Assembly (NCBI GenBank): GCA_948471095.1
Contig: CAOKRG010000011.1
Location: forward strand, 1 to 54,369
DNA: 54,369 nt
Source: an uncultured Oscillospiraceae bacterium
GTDB taxonomy: Bacteria; Bacillota; Clostridia; Oscillospirales; Acutalibacteraceae
Direction of reading: 5' to 3'
The notes beneath the pieces were generated by a model that worked only from the letters and a program-made list of their open reading frames with translations, did not search any database and was not told where the DNA came from. Position numbers and translations under genes: made by a program. The stretch's first letter is position 1; each line of letters begins with the position of its first letter. Shown here piece by piece: positions 18,255 through 25,971 of the stretch.

Positions 18255-18491
18255 CCAGCGTGACGCTGGACCCAATCCGCGGGGCGCTCCTTCCAGTCGC
18301 GGGAGGTGTGGGAGGAGCAAGCACGGATAACGCGCAGGGGACAGGCTACCGCAAGCCCGCCTCGGCCTGAGGGAGAACCGCAAGCCCCAAACCGAGCGCT
18401 AAGCCAACGCCTCCCACCCCCGTAAAACGTGTAAAAGTCTTTGAAAATTCTTAAGAAACTTTCTACAGAAAGTTTCTTAAGCCGCCGGAGG
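18255..18491 (+). repeat. Dispersed repeat, full unit (tandem copy 2)
   Basis: Nearly identical to 18017-18254. The differences I see are one A/G change just before the aaacgtg head box and a change in the hairpin loop (ctc versus a). Its tail ends about 25 bases before the rnr start. Such near-identity implies a recent duplication or ongoing homogenisation. Confidence 0.95.
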
Positions 18492-18516
18492 CGACCGAAG
18501 AAAGGATGAAGATTAT

Positions 18517-20718
18517 ATGAAGAGAAATTCGAGACCGCCCAGAAGGAACGCTGGGCCCAGGGAGTTTTCCGGGCCTTCCAGTGCGGAGAGCTACTCTCCC
18601 ACCAGCGCGGCCCTTAGCCTGGAGGAAAAATTCATTGTGGCCGCTTTAAAGCGCTGCGGCGGCGAGGGCGTGCCCTCCCGGTCCCTGCAGCGGGAGTCCG
18701 GCATACGGGACAAGGACGCCTTTTATGGGGCGCTCCACCACCTGGAGGAGGCCGGAGAGGTGCTGGTGGACAAGGACCACTGGGTCAAGCTGGCCCCGCC
18801 GGTAAAAGAGATCGAGGCCACCTTGGTGTCCATTTCCGAGCGCTTCGGCTTTGCCAAGCCCACCAAAATGGGAGAGGACATCTTCATCCCCGGCCGGGAC
18901 CTGAACGGGGCCTTCGTGGGGGACACGGTGATCCTCTGCGGCCTGCAAAAGCGGGACCGGGGCCCCAGCGGCCGGGTGAAGCGTATTGTGCAGCGGGGAG
19001 AAAATAAGATCACCGGCACGGTGCACATAGACGAGCACGGGGCCCGCGTCACCCCGGACGGGCCCATCCGCTACGATTTGGAGGTGCCCCAGTCCCTGCT
19101 GGGGGGTGCCAAGGACCGGGACAAGGCGCTCATCGAGCCCCGGCAGGACGGCCGCGGCGACTGGCGGCAGGCGGCGGTGAAGATGGTCTTTGGCTGCGGA
19201 GACCGGGCCCGGGTCTGCGCGGATGCCATCATTGAGCGCTGCGGCATCCCCACAGAGTTCCCGCCGGAGGTGCTGGCCCAGGCCGAGGAGATCAGCCGTA
19301 TGACCGTGACGGAGGCGGATATCCAGAGCCGCCTGGACCTGCGGGACGAGCCCATCTTCACCATTGACAGCGCGGACGCCAAGGACCTGGACGACGCGGT
19401 CTCCGCCCACAAAACCGTGGACGGCTACACCCTGGGGGTGCACATTGCGGACGTGTCCCACTATGTAAAGGCCGGGACCCCCATGGACCTGGAGGCCTTC
19501 CGGCGGGGCACCTCGGTCTATTTCGCGGACCGGGTGATCCCCATGCTGCCCGAGGCCCTGTCCAACGGGGTCTGCTCCTTGAACGCGGGCACGGAGAAGC
19601 TGACCTTCTCCGCCCTGATGGACTTTGACCAGCAGGGCAACATGACCGGCTACCGCTTTGAGAAGACGGTGATCGACTCCAAGGTGCGGGGCGTTTACAG
19701 CGAGGTCAACGCGATCCTCGCGGGCACGGCCGGCCAGGAACTTATGGACAAGTACGCCCCGGTGATGGAGAGCCTGCGCACGGCCAAGGAGCTGGCGGAC
19801 ATTCTGGCCGCCAACGGCAAGGGCCGGGGCCAGATGGACCTGACCAGCGACGAGATCAAGTTTGTGCTGGACGAGGACGGCGTCTGCGTGGACATTCTGC
19901 CCCGGACCCAGGGGGCCTCGGAGGAGATGATTGAGCAGCTGATGGTGGCGGCCAACTGCGCGGCGGCCAAGGCCTCGCTGGACGCGCGGATCCCCTTCCT
20001 CTACCGGGTGCACGAGCACCCCTCCCCGGACAGGGTGGTGGAGCTGTGCGGCCTGCTGGAGCGCCTGGGCGTGTCCTGCAAGGAGCTGACGAAGGGCAAT
20101 CCCCAGGCCAAGGACTTCGCCGCCGTGCTGGACCGGGTAAAGGGCACGGGAAAGGAATCGGTGGTGAACCAGCGCATTCTGCGCACCATGGACAAGGCCC
20201 GGTACGACCACCGGGAGCTGGGCCACTTCGGCCTAGCCTTGGCGGAGTACAGCCACTTTACCTCGCCCATCCGCCGGTATCCGGACACCTCCATCCACCG
20301 CATTCTCAGCGACCTGGTAAAGGGCGTGGACCCGGAGGCCATCGGCAGGCGCTACCGGACCTTTGCCGAGGAGTCGGCGGCGGAGTCCTCCAAAACGGAG
20401 GTGCGGGCCGTTACCGGCGAGCGGGACGCGGAGGACTGCTACACCGCCGAGTATATGCGGCAGCATCTGGGGGAGCACCATGTGGGGGTCATCAACGGGG
20501 TGACGCCCAAGGGGGTTTTCGTAAAGCTTTCGAACAACGCCGAGGGCTTTGTGAGCTTGCAGGATTTTGAGGACTGCGACTTTGAGTACGATGGGGAGAT
20601 CATGCACCGGGACCTGCGCAGCGGCCGGGTGCTGATGATGGGCCAGGAGCTGCCCATCATCGTGGCCGCGGCCGACGTAGCCACCGGCCGCATTGATTTC
20701 ATGCCAGTGGAGGGATAA
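18517..20718 (+). CDS. rnr: Ribonuclease R
   Basis: This processive 3'-5' exoribonuclease degrades structured RNA. The 733-residue protein has an N-terminal winged-helix-like part (about 35-95), cold-shock domains, the RNB catalytic domain with FTIDSADAKDLDDAVS (the Asp cluster, about residues 285-300) and VHIADVSHYV, HFTSPIRRYPD near 588, and a C-terminal S1 domain (GVINGVTPKGVFVKL). It lacks a long basic tail. The start has GAAAGGATGAA upstream, just beyond the tail of a dispersed repeat. In many Bacillota rnr sits with secG and smpB; neither is here. Confidence 0.96.
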   Translation: MKRNSRPPRRNAGPREFSGPSSAESYSPTSAALSLEEKFIVAALKRCGGEGVPSRSLQRESGIRDKDAFYGALHHLEEAGEVLVDKDHWVKLAPPVKEIEATLVSISERFGFAKPTKMGEDIFIPGRDLNGAFVGDTVILCGLQKRDRGPSGRVKRIVQRGENKITGTVHIDEHGARVTPDGPIRYDLEVPQSLLGGAKDRDKALIEPRQDGRGDWRQAAVKMVFGCGDRARVCADAIIERCGIPTEFPPEVLAQAEEISRMTVTEADIQSRLDLRDEPIFTIDSADAKDLDDAVSAHKTVDGYTLGVHIADVSHYVKAGTPMDLEAFRRGTSVYFADRVIPMLPEALSNGVCSLNAGTEKLTFSALMDFDQQGNMTGYRFEKTVIDSKVRGVYSEVNAILAGTAGQELMDKYAPVMESLRTAKELADILAANGKGRGQMDLTSDEIKFVLDEDGVCVDILPRTQGASEEMIEQLMVAANCAAAKASLDARIPFLYRVHEHPSPDRVVELCGLLERLGVSCKELTKGNPQAKDFAAVLDRVKGTGKESVVNQRILRTMDKARYDHRELGHFGLALAEYSHFTSPIRRYPDTSIHRILSDLVKGVDPEAIGRRYRTFAEESAAESSKTEVRAVTGERDAEDCYTAEYMRQHLGEHHVGVINGVTPKGVFVKLSNNAEGFVSLQDFEDCDFEYDGEIMHRDLRSGRVLMMGQELPIIVAAADVATGRIDFMPVEG

Positions 20719-20721
20719 GGC

Positions 20722-21065
20722 CGTGGGGGCTTCGCCCCCACATCCCTACCACTTTTGAAAAAGTGGACAAAACTTTTATATTACTTCAGAGTCAAATGGT
20801 AGGAAAAATTACGCGGTCCAGGAGCTTACAACATTCGCTCCGTGAAGTTGGCACCTGGTAGGGTTCTTAGGGGGACTTGGCGAAGTCAATGTCATAAGCC
20901 CCTAAGCCGCCGGAGGCCAAACATTGCAAAAAGGGGCCGTTAGGGGTCTCGCCTGCCGACTCGGTCGGTTCGCAGCTTGGTCTGCTGTACTTGGCAAGCC
21001 AAGTACCCGGCAGACGCTCACCCCCTTCGGGACGACTTGGCGAAGCCAACGTCATAAGTCCCGAC
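20722..21065. repeat. Dispersed repeat mosaic after rnr
   Basis: The gap 20719-21185 begins with a hairpin GTGGGGGC-ttc-GCCCCCAC (20723-20741) lacking a T run. Then come an inverted head box with stem CCACTTTT/AAAAGTGG, an inverted P module (acgcggtccagg) filled with acaacattcgctccgtgaag, a tail box ccgccggaggc, and a tctcgcctgcc...cggcagacgctcaccc block. A palindrome GTACTTGGCAAGCCAAGTAC (20987-21006) interrupts that block, and TTGGCGAAGCCAA occurs near 21037. No promoter for bofA could be fixed with confidence. Confidence 0.8.
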
Positions 21066-21185
21066 CCAGACGTTCCCCCTTATCTACTGGTACAGCAATT
21101 TATGAATACAGCTTCTAAGCCCTTGGGGACGGGCATAAGATTGGGGTAGGCAATTAATAAACCTGATCCGAAAGGAATCCTCCCC

Positions 21186-21362
21186 ATGAAGAGCTTTCTG
21201 CTTTCCGCCGTGCTGGGGTTTTTGGCCCTGGCGCTGGTGAACCTGACCGCCCCCTACACCGGGGTGCTCATCCCCCTAAACCGGCTCAGCTTGGCGGCGT
21301 CCGGCGTGCTGGGTGTGCCGGGGGTCACGCTTCTTGTCATATTGAACACGATACTGCTCTGA
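21186..21362 (+). CDS. bofA: BofA-like sporulation membrane protein
   Basis: BofA is a small forespore-surrounding membrane protein that, with SpoIVFA, holds back cleavage of pro-sigma K in Bacillus. The predicted protein has only 58 residues: an N-terminal hydrophobic segment (SFLLSAVLGFLALALVNL), a turn with PLNRLSLAASG and the family's C-terminal hydrophobic motif GVLGVPGVTLLVIL. ATG 21186 is preceded by AAAGGA at a suitable distance. It lies 27 bases before nagA on the same strand. It is shorter than B. subtilis BofA (87 residues), mainly at the N-terminus. This is the clearest sign in the window that the organism forms spores. Confidence 0.8.
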   Translation: MKSFLLSAVLGFLALALVNLTAPYTGVLIPLNRLSLAASGVLGVPGVTLLVILNTILL

Positions 21363-21389
21363 GAAAACGCATAGAAGGGAAGTAAAAAT

Positions 21390-22550
21390 ATGTATCTGAT
21401 CAACGCCAAATATTTGGACAAGGACTTCCGCCTGGCCCAAGGGGACATTCAGGTGGAGGGGGGCAAAATCGTCCAGACCGGCCCCGCCCTGCCCCGCAAA
21501 GAGGAGGACATGGCCGTGGACTGCCAGGGCTATACCATTGTCCCCGGCTTTGTGGACGTGCACATTCACGGCTGCGACGGGGCGGATACCTGCGACGGCA
21601 CCCCCGAGGCCCTGCACGCCATGGCCCGCTTTTTGCTGTCCCACGGCGTGACCTCCTTCTGTCCCACCACCATGACCACGGGCCGGGAGGTCATCGAGAG
21701 GGCCCTGCTGGCGGCAAAGGGCTTTCACGACGCGCCCTTGGAGGGCGGGGCGAAGGTTGTGGGCGTGAACATGGAGGGGCCCTTCATCTCCAAGGAGCGC
21801 AAAGGCGCGCAAAAGGAGGAGGACATCGTCGCGCCCAATTTCCCCCTGTTCCGGGAGCTGTTCGACCTGAGCGGCGGTTTGGTGAAGCTGGTGGATATTG
21901 CCCCAGAGCAGCCCGGCGGCGAGGAGTTTGTGAAAAAGGCCAGGGAGCTGTGCACCGTGTCCATTGCCCACACCACCGCCAACTATGACCAGGCCAAGGA
22001 GGCCTTTGACTGGGGCGTGACCCACGCCACCCATCTGTTCAACGCCATGAACGGCCTGCACCACCGGGACCCCGGCGTGGTTGGCGCCGTGTTCGACGAC
22101 GGGCGGGTTCGGGCCGAGTTGATCTGCGATGGGCAGCACATCCACCCGGCGGTGCTGAGAACCGCCTTCCAGGCGCTGGGCGACCGGGCACTGATCGTCA
22201 GCGACTCCATGCGGGCCAACGGCATGCCCGAGGGCGCGGCCTTTGACCTGGGAGGGCAGATGGTCACCGTGTCCGGCGGCAAGGCGACTTTGGCGGACGG
22301 CACCATTGCCGGGTCTGTGAGCAACCTGCACCAGGAGGTCAAGAACCTGGTAAGCTGGGGCGTGCCCTTTGAGCAGGCGGCGAAGGCCGCCAGCCTGGTT
22401 CCCGCCAGGGCCATTGGGCTGGACGGGGAGATCGGCAGCATCGCCCCGGGCAAAGCCGCCGACCTGGTGGTGCTGGACGAAAACCTGGATATTGTATCCG
22501 TGTGGAAGTCCCAGGGCGGGGAGACCAAGATGCTGGCCTTTGAAAAATAA
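21390..22550 (+). CDS. nagA: N-acetylglucosamine-6-phosphate deacetylase
   Basis: It removes acetate from GlcNAc-6-phosphate, feeding amino sugars from wall recycling or the diet into glycolysis. The 386-residue amidohydrolase shows VDVHIHG near residue 56, NMEGPF near 127, HLFNAMNGLHHRDPGVVGA near 213 with the metal-binding His, and SDSM near 270 with the catalytic Asp. The start has AGAAGGGAAG upstream. nagB is not in the window. A strong terminator follows. Confidence 0.96.
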   Translation: MYLINAKYLDKDFRLAQGDIQVEGGKIVQTGPALPRKEEDMAVDCQGYTIVPGFVDVHIHGCDGADTCDGTPEALHAMARFLLSHGVTSFCPTTMTTGREVIERALLAAKGFHDAPLEGGAKVVGVNMEGPFISKERKGAQKEEDIVAPNFPLFRELFDLSGGLVKLVDIAPEQPGGEEFVKKARELCTVSIAHTTANYDQAKEAFDWGVTHATHLFNAMNGLHHRDPGVVGAVFDDGRVRAELICDGQHIHPAVLRTAFQALGDRALIVSDSMRANGMPEGAAFDLGGQMVTVSGGKATLADGTIAGSVSNLHQEVKNLVSWGVPFEQAAKAASLVPARAIGLDGEIGSIAPGKAADLVVLDENLDIVSVWKSQGGETKMLAFEK

Positions 22551-22572
22551 GCGCCGCGCAGGCGCGGGAAGG

Positions 22573-22610
22573 GAGCGGGGAGGATTTTTTCCTCCGCGCT
22601 CTTTGTTTTT
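22573..22610 (+). terminator. Terminator after nagA
   Basis: A stem GAGCG-GGAGGA pairing with TCCTCC-CGCTC (22573-22584/22590-22601) with one mismatch and a T loop is followed by TTTGTTTTT. It ends the bofA-nagA transcript. Confidence 0.88.
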
Positions 22611-22641
22611 GGAGCGGGGCCCAAGGAAAACGCAAAAAGAA

Positions 22642-22694
22642 TTGACAAATTTGGGCAAACAGGGATAGCTTTCTGAGCCCGGTTGTGGTATGAT
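22642..22694 (+). promoter_or_regulatory. Promoter region of ispDF (two candidate -10 boxes)
   Basis: A perfect TTGACA at 22642-22647 has only a weak ATAGCT 17 bases on. Further on, TGGTATGAT (22686-22694) forms an extended -10 without a good -35. Either could drive ispDF, which starts at 22806. Confidence 0.5.
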
Positions 22695-22706
22695 GGAGCC
22701 AACAGG

Positions 22707-22736
22707 CCTAGAGTCTGTTTTAAAACGGACTCTAGG
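22707..22736 (+). promoter_or_regulatory. 30-base palindrome in the ispDF leader
   Basis: CCTAGAGTC-TGTTTTAAAACG-GACTCTAGG is self-complementary along its whole length except for one wobble pair. It lies just after the extended -10 candidate and 70 bases before the start codon. It could be an operator for a dimeric regulator or an RNA hairpin. It lacks a T run, and it does not resemble the dispersed repeats. Confidence 0.6.
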
Positions 22737-22805
22737 GGCAGGGCGGGGGCTTCCCCCCCTTGTATGCCCGGCCTGATTCTTTATGAAAGCAAGGGGGCTT
22801 TCTCC

Positions 22806-23981
22806 ATGAATGACCGGTTTGGCGCGGTCCTTCTGGCGGGCGGGGACTCCACCCGCATGGGAGGGGGGCGCTCCAAGGTCTTGGCCCCACTGGGGGGGCA
22901 GCCCGCCCTGCTGCGGCCCCTGCGCGTCCTGTGTGCCTGCGGGCATGTGAAAACGCTCTGCCTGGTGTGCCGGGAGCGGGAGATGGACGAGCTGGCCCGC
23001 CTGGTGCGGGAGGCCGGACCCCTGGGGGGGCGGACCATCCGCTTTGCCCTGGCCGGGCGGGACCGCCAGGATTCCGTATGGAACGGGGTCCAGGCCCTGG
23101 GGGACGAGTGCGGCTATGTGCTCATCCACGACGGGGCCCGGCCCCTGGTGGACCCTGCCACCGTGGAGGCTGTGTGCCGGGACGCGTTGGAGTACGGCGC
23201 GGCCACGGCGGCGGTGCCCAGCAAGGACACCTGCAAGCTGGCCGGGCCGGACGGCTTTGTGGAGGGCACCCCGGACCGGGACCGGCTGTGGGCGGTGCAG
23301 ACGCCCCAGGCTTTCCGCCGGGAGCTGTACCTTTACGGCCTGGAGCGGGCCAGGGCCCAGGGCCGCCGCTACACGGACGACTGCCAGCTGGTGGAGGCGG
23401 CGGGGGGCCGGGTGCGGCTGACCAAAAGCGGGTATCACAATTTCAAGCTCACCACCCCGGAGGACCTGCTGCTGGCCCGGGCTATGGTGGGGGAAAGGAG
23501 CGGAGCCATGCGCGTGGGCTCTGGGTACGACGTACACCGGCTGGCAGAGGGCCGGGACCTGATTTTGGGAGGGGTGAAAATCCCCTATGAACGGGGGCTT
23601 TTGGGCCACTCGGACGCGGACGTGCTGGCCCACGCCATAGCGGACAGCCTTTTGGGCGCGGCGGCGCTGGGGGACATCGGCCAGCTCTTCCCGGACAGCG
23701 ACCCCCGCTATGCCGGGGCGGACAGCCTGGGGCTGCTCTCCACGGTCTGCGGGCTGGTGCGGGGGCAGGGGTATGAGATCGGCAACATCGACGCCACCCT
23801 CATTGCCCAAAAGCCCAAGCTGGCCCCCCACATCCCGGCGATGCGGGAGCGGCTGGCCGCGGCCTGCGGGCTGGAAGTGGGCCGGGTGAGCGTAAAGGCC
23901 ACCACCGAGGAGGGCCTGGGCTTCACCGGCCGGGGCGAGGGCATTGCCGCCAGCGCGGTGTGCCTGCTGGCGGAGGCTTGA
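22806..23981 (+). CDS. ispDF: Bifunctional IspD-IspF (MEP isoprenoid pathway)
   Basis: It is a fusion of two MEP-pathway enzymes, 391 residues. Residues 1 to about 230 are IspD (CDP-methylerythritol synthesis): [27 protein letters not shown] and TPQAFRREL. From Met235, [12 protein letters not shown] begins a complete IspF (cyclodiphosphate synthase) with the metal-binding [16 protein letters not shown] and [16 protein letters not shown]. The IspE step between them is missing from the window. ATG 22806 has AAGGGGG upstream. An internal AAAGGAG lies 7 bases before Met235, so a separate IspF may also be made. Such fusions are well known in some proteobacteria. Confidence 0.95.
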   Translation: MNDRFGAVLLAGGDSTRMGGGRSKVLAPLGGQPALLRPLRVLCACGHVKTLCLVCREREMDELARLVREAGPLGGRTIRFALAGRDRQDSVWNGVQALGDECGYVLIHDGARPLVDPATVEAVCRDALEYGAATAAVPSKDTCKLAGPDGFVEGTPDRDRLWAVQTPQAFRRELYLYGLERARAQGRRYTDDCQLVEAAGGRVRLTKSGYHNFKLTTPEDLLLARAMVGERSGAMRVGSGYDVHRLAEGRDLILGGVKIPYERGLLGHSDADVLAHAIADSLLGAAALGDIGQLFPDSDPRYAGADSLGLLSTVCGLVRGQGYEIGNIDATLIAQKPKLAPHIPAMRERLAAACGLEVGRVSVKATTEEGLGFTGRGEGIAASAVCLLAEA

Positions 23982-24145
23982 GCTTGGCGAAGCCAACGCC
24001 ATTAAGAGCCTGTATTCACAACCAGCGAACGGTTCCTGACAGTTAACAGTAAGCAAAATACGCGGTCCAGGTGCGTCGACGTTCGCTCCGCGAAGTCGCG
24101 GCACCTGGCGGATTCTTAAGGCAGAGCCTTAAGCCGCCGGAGGCC
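23982..24145. repeat. Dispersed repeat after ispDF
   Basis: Contains TTGGCGAAGCCAA directly after the ispDF stop, an inverted P module with filled hairpin (outer stem CCAGGTGC/GCACCTGG at 24067-24074/24101-24108), then stem CTTAAGG/CCTTAAG with loop cagag and tail ccgccggaggc. A TATACT at 24151-24156 just past the tail may be the -10 of the next gene. Confidence 0.8.
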
Positions 24146-24179
24146 ATAAATATACTAAGAGAATAAGGAGTGATAAGCT

Positions 24180-24632
24180 ATGCTTCACTTAGAGCCGGTC
24201 ACGGCGCAAAACTGGCGGGACGGGGTCTTCCTCACCACGGACCCGGACCACCGGAACCCCTTGGATGAGGAGTGGGTCACCAGCACGGCCTTTTCCATGC
24301 TCCAGGCGGTCTATGAGGAAAACTGGGACTGCCGGATCATTTATGACGGCGAGACGGCGGTGGGCTTTGTGTTCTACGGCCTATGGAAGGAGGACCGCCC
24401 CCTGCTGTGCCGGTACACCATTGACGCCGACTGGCAGGGCAAGGGGTATGGGCAGAGGGCTTTGCCACTGATCGTGGAGCAAATCAGCCGGCAGTATGGC
24501 AGCCGGAAGGTGTACGTCACCCTGGAAAAGAAAAACGCCCGGGCGGTCCATCTGTACGAGAAGTTCGGCTTTCGCAGCGCCGGGGAGACCGATGAGGGCG
24601 AAAGCGTGTATGTGTACGAAACAGAATCATAA
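24180..24632 (+). CDS. GNAT-family N-acetyltransferase
   Basis: A 150-residue protein with a complete GNAT core: strand RYTIDADWQGKGYGQRALPL (about residues 79-98) holds the acetyl-CoA pyrophosphate loop, followed by VYVTLEKKNARAVHLYEKFGF, the typical C-terminal motif B. The substrate is unknown. It resembles the diamine (spermidine) acetyltransferase branch only in general form. ATG has AAGGAG upstream. The fucosidase starts 14 bases after its stop, so they form one operon. Confidence 0.88.
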   Translation: MLHLEPVTAQNWRDGVFLTTDPDHRNPLDEEWVTSTAFSMLQAVYEENWDCRIIYDGETAVGFVFYGLWKEDRPLLCRYTIDADWQGKGYGQRALPLIVEQISRQYGSRKVYVTLEKKNARAVHLYEKFGFRSAGETDEGESVYVYETES

Positions 24633-24646
24633 AAAGGAGCAAAATC

Positions 24647-25969
24647 ATGTATCAATTCAACCGTGAAGAGTACGAAGAGCGCATGGAATGGTACCAAGAG
24701 GCCCGGTTCGGCCTGTTCATCCACTGGGGCATCTATTCCATCCCGGCCCGGGGCGAGTGGGTGCGCAGCCCCGAGCAGATGCCTGAGGAGGACTATCTGC
24801 CCTTCTTCCGGGAGTTCAACCCGGTGGACTTCGACCCCAAGGCCTGGGCCAAGGCCGCCAAAGCGGCGGGCATGCGGTACGCGGTGCTGACGGCCAAGCA
24901 CCACGACGGCTTCTGCCTCTTTGACAGCGCGCTGACGGACTATAAATCTACCAACACCCCCTTTGGCCGGGACATCGTGCGGGAGTTCCTGGACGCTTTC
25001 CGGGCCGAGGGCCTGAAGGTGGGCCTCTACTTCTCCCTGCTGGACTGGCACCACCCGGACTACCCCCACTATGGGGACATGTACCACCCCATGCGCAGCA
25101 ACCCGGCCTGCTCCAACGAGAACCGGGATTTTGACCGGTACTTAGACTACCTCCACGGCCAAGTACGGGAGCTGTGCACCAACTATGGCAAGCTGGACAT
25201 CATGTGGTTCGACTTCTCCTACGGCGAGGGCGAGGACGCCATGCGGGGCGAAAAATGGCGGGGCACGGAGATGGCCACCATGGTGCGGGAGCTGCAGCCG
25301 GGCATTATTTTGGACAACCGGCTGGAGGTCAGCGGCGAGGGCTTCGGCTCTTTGGCCGAAGGGGACCCCAAGCCCTACCACGGGGACTTCGTCAGCCCGG
25401 AGCAGATCATCCCGCCCAACGGCCTGCAGGACAAGCAGGGCCGGGAGCTGGTGTGGGAGGCCTGCGTCACCATGAACAACAACTGGGGCTACTGCCAGAA
25501 CGACCATTTCTTCAAGCCCGCCTCCATGCTCATCAAAAAGCTGGTAGAATGCGTCTCCAAGGGCGGCAACCTGCTGCTGAACGTGGGCCCGGACGCCCGG
25601 GGCAATATCCCGGAGGAGTCCCTGGAGATTCTGGCGGAGATCGGCTGGTGGATGAAGAAGAACGGCGAGAGCATCTATGGCTGCGGCAAGCCGGAAATGC
25701 CCAAGCCGGACAGCGGGCGCATCACCCGCAAGGGCAACACCTTGTATTACCATCTGTTCGAGAATACCATCGGCTGTATGCCCTTGCAGGGCCTGCGCCG
25801 GGAGCAGGTGGAGTCGGTGCGCTGGCTGGAAACCGGGGCGGAGATCCGCATTGCCAAAAACTGGATTTACGACAACTACCCGGACGTGGTCTTCGCGGAC
25901 CTGGGCCCGGACCCGGTGCTGCCGGACCCGGTGGACACCGTGCTGAAAGTAACCTTGAAGGATGAGTGA
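24647..25969 (+). CDS. Alpha-L-fucosidase (GH29)
   Basis: GH29 enzymes release terminal L-fucose from glycans such as mucin, milk oligosaccharides or plant xyloglucan. The 440-residue protein starts with ARFGLFIHWGIYSIP and has LTAKHHDGFCLFDS near residue 82 and the nucleophile region LDIMWFDFSYG near residue 182. It has no signal peptide, so it would act on sugars already imported. Its length covers the catalytic domain plus a small C-terminal beta domain. It is coupled to the transglutaminase-like gene (a GTG start overlaps its stop). Confidence 0.93.
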   Translation: MYQFNREEYEERMEWYQEARFGLFIHWGIYSIPARGEWVRSPEQMPEEDYLPFFREFNPVDFDPKAWAKAAKAAGMRYAVLTAKHHDGFCLFDSALTDYKSTNTPFGRDIVREFLDAFRAEGLKVGLYFSLLDWHHPDYPHYGDMYHPMRSNPACSNENRDFDRYLDYLHGQVRELCTNYGKLDIMWFDFSYGEGEDAMRGEKWRGTEMATMVRELQPGIILDNRLEVSGEGFGSLAEGDPKPYHGDFVSPEQIIPPNGLQDKQGRELVWEACVTMNNNWGYCQNDHFFKPASMLIKKLVECVSKGGNLLLNVGPDARGNIPEESLEILAEIGWWMKKNGESIYGCGKPEMPKPDSGRITRKGNTLYYHLFENTIGCMPLQGLRREQVESVRWLETGAEIRIAKNWIYDNYPDVVFADLGPDPVLPDPVDTVLKVTLKDE

Positions 25970-25971
25970 TC

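Noticed and set aside
18017-18491. CRISPR array
   Set aside because: The repeat is two long direct units without spacers; there are no short repeats with unique spacers and no cas genes.
20723-20741. Terminator after rnr
   Set aside because: The GTGGGGGC/GCCCCCAC hairpin is strong but is followed by atccctacc, not by T residues.
21276-24104. 942-codon minus-strand open frame across nagA and ispDF
   Set aside because: It spans two well-supported plus-strand genes and a terminator, is rich in Pro/Gly/His/Gln as expected of GC-rich antisense frames, and has no ribosome site or domain.
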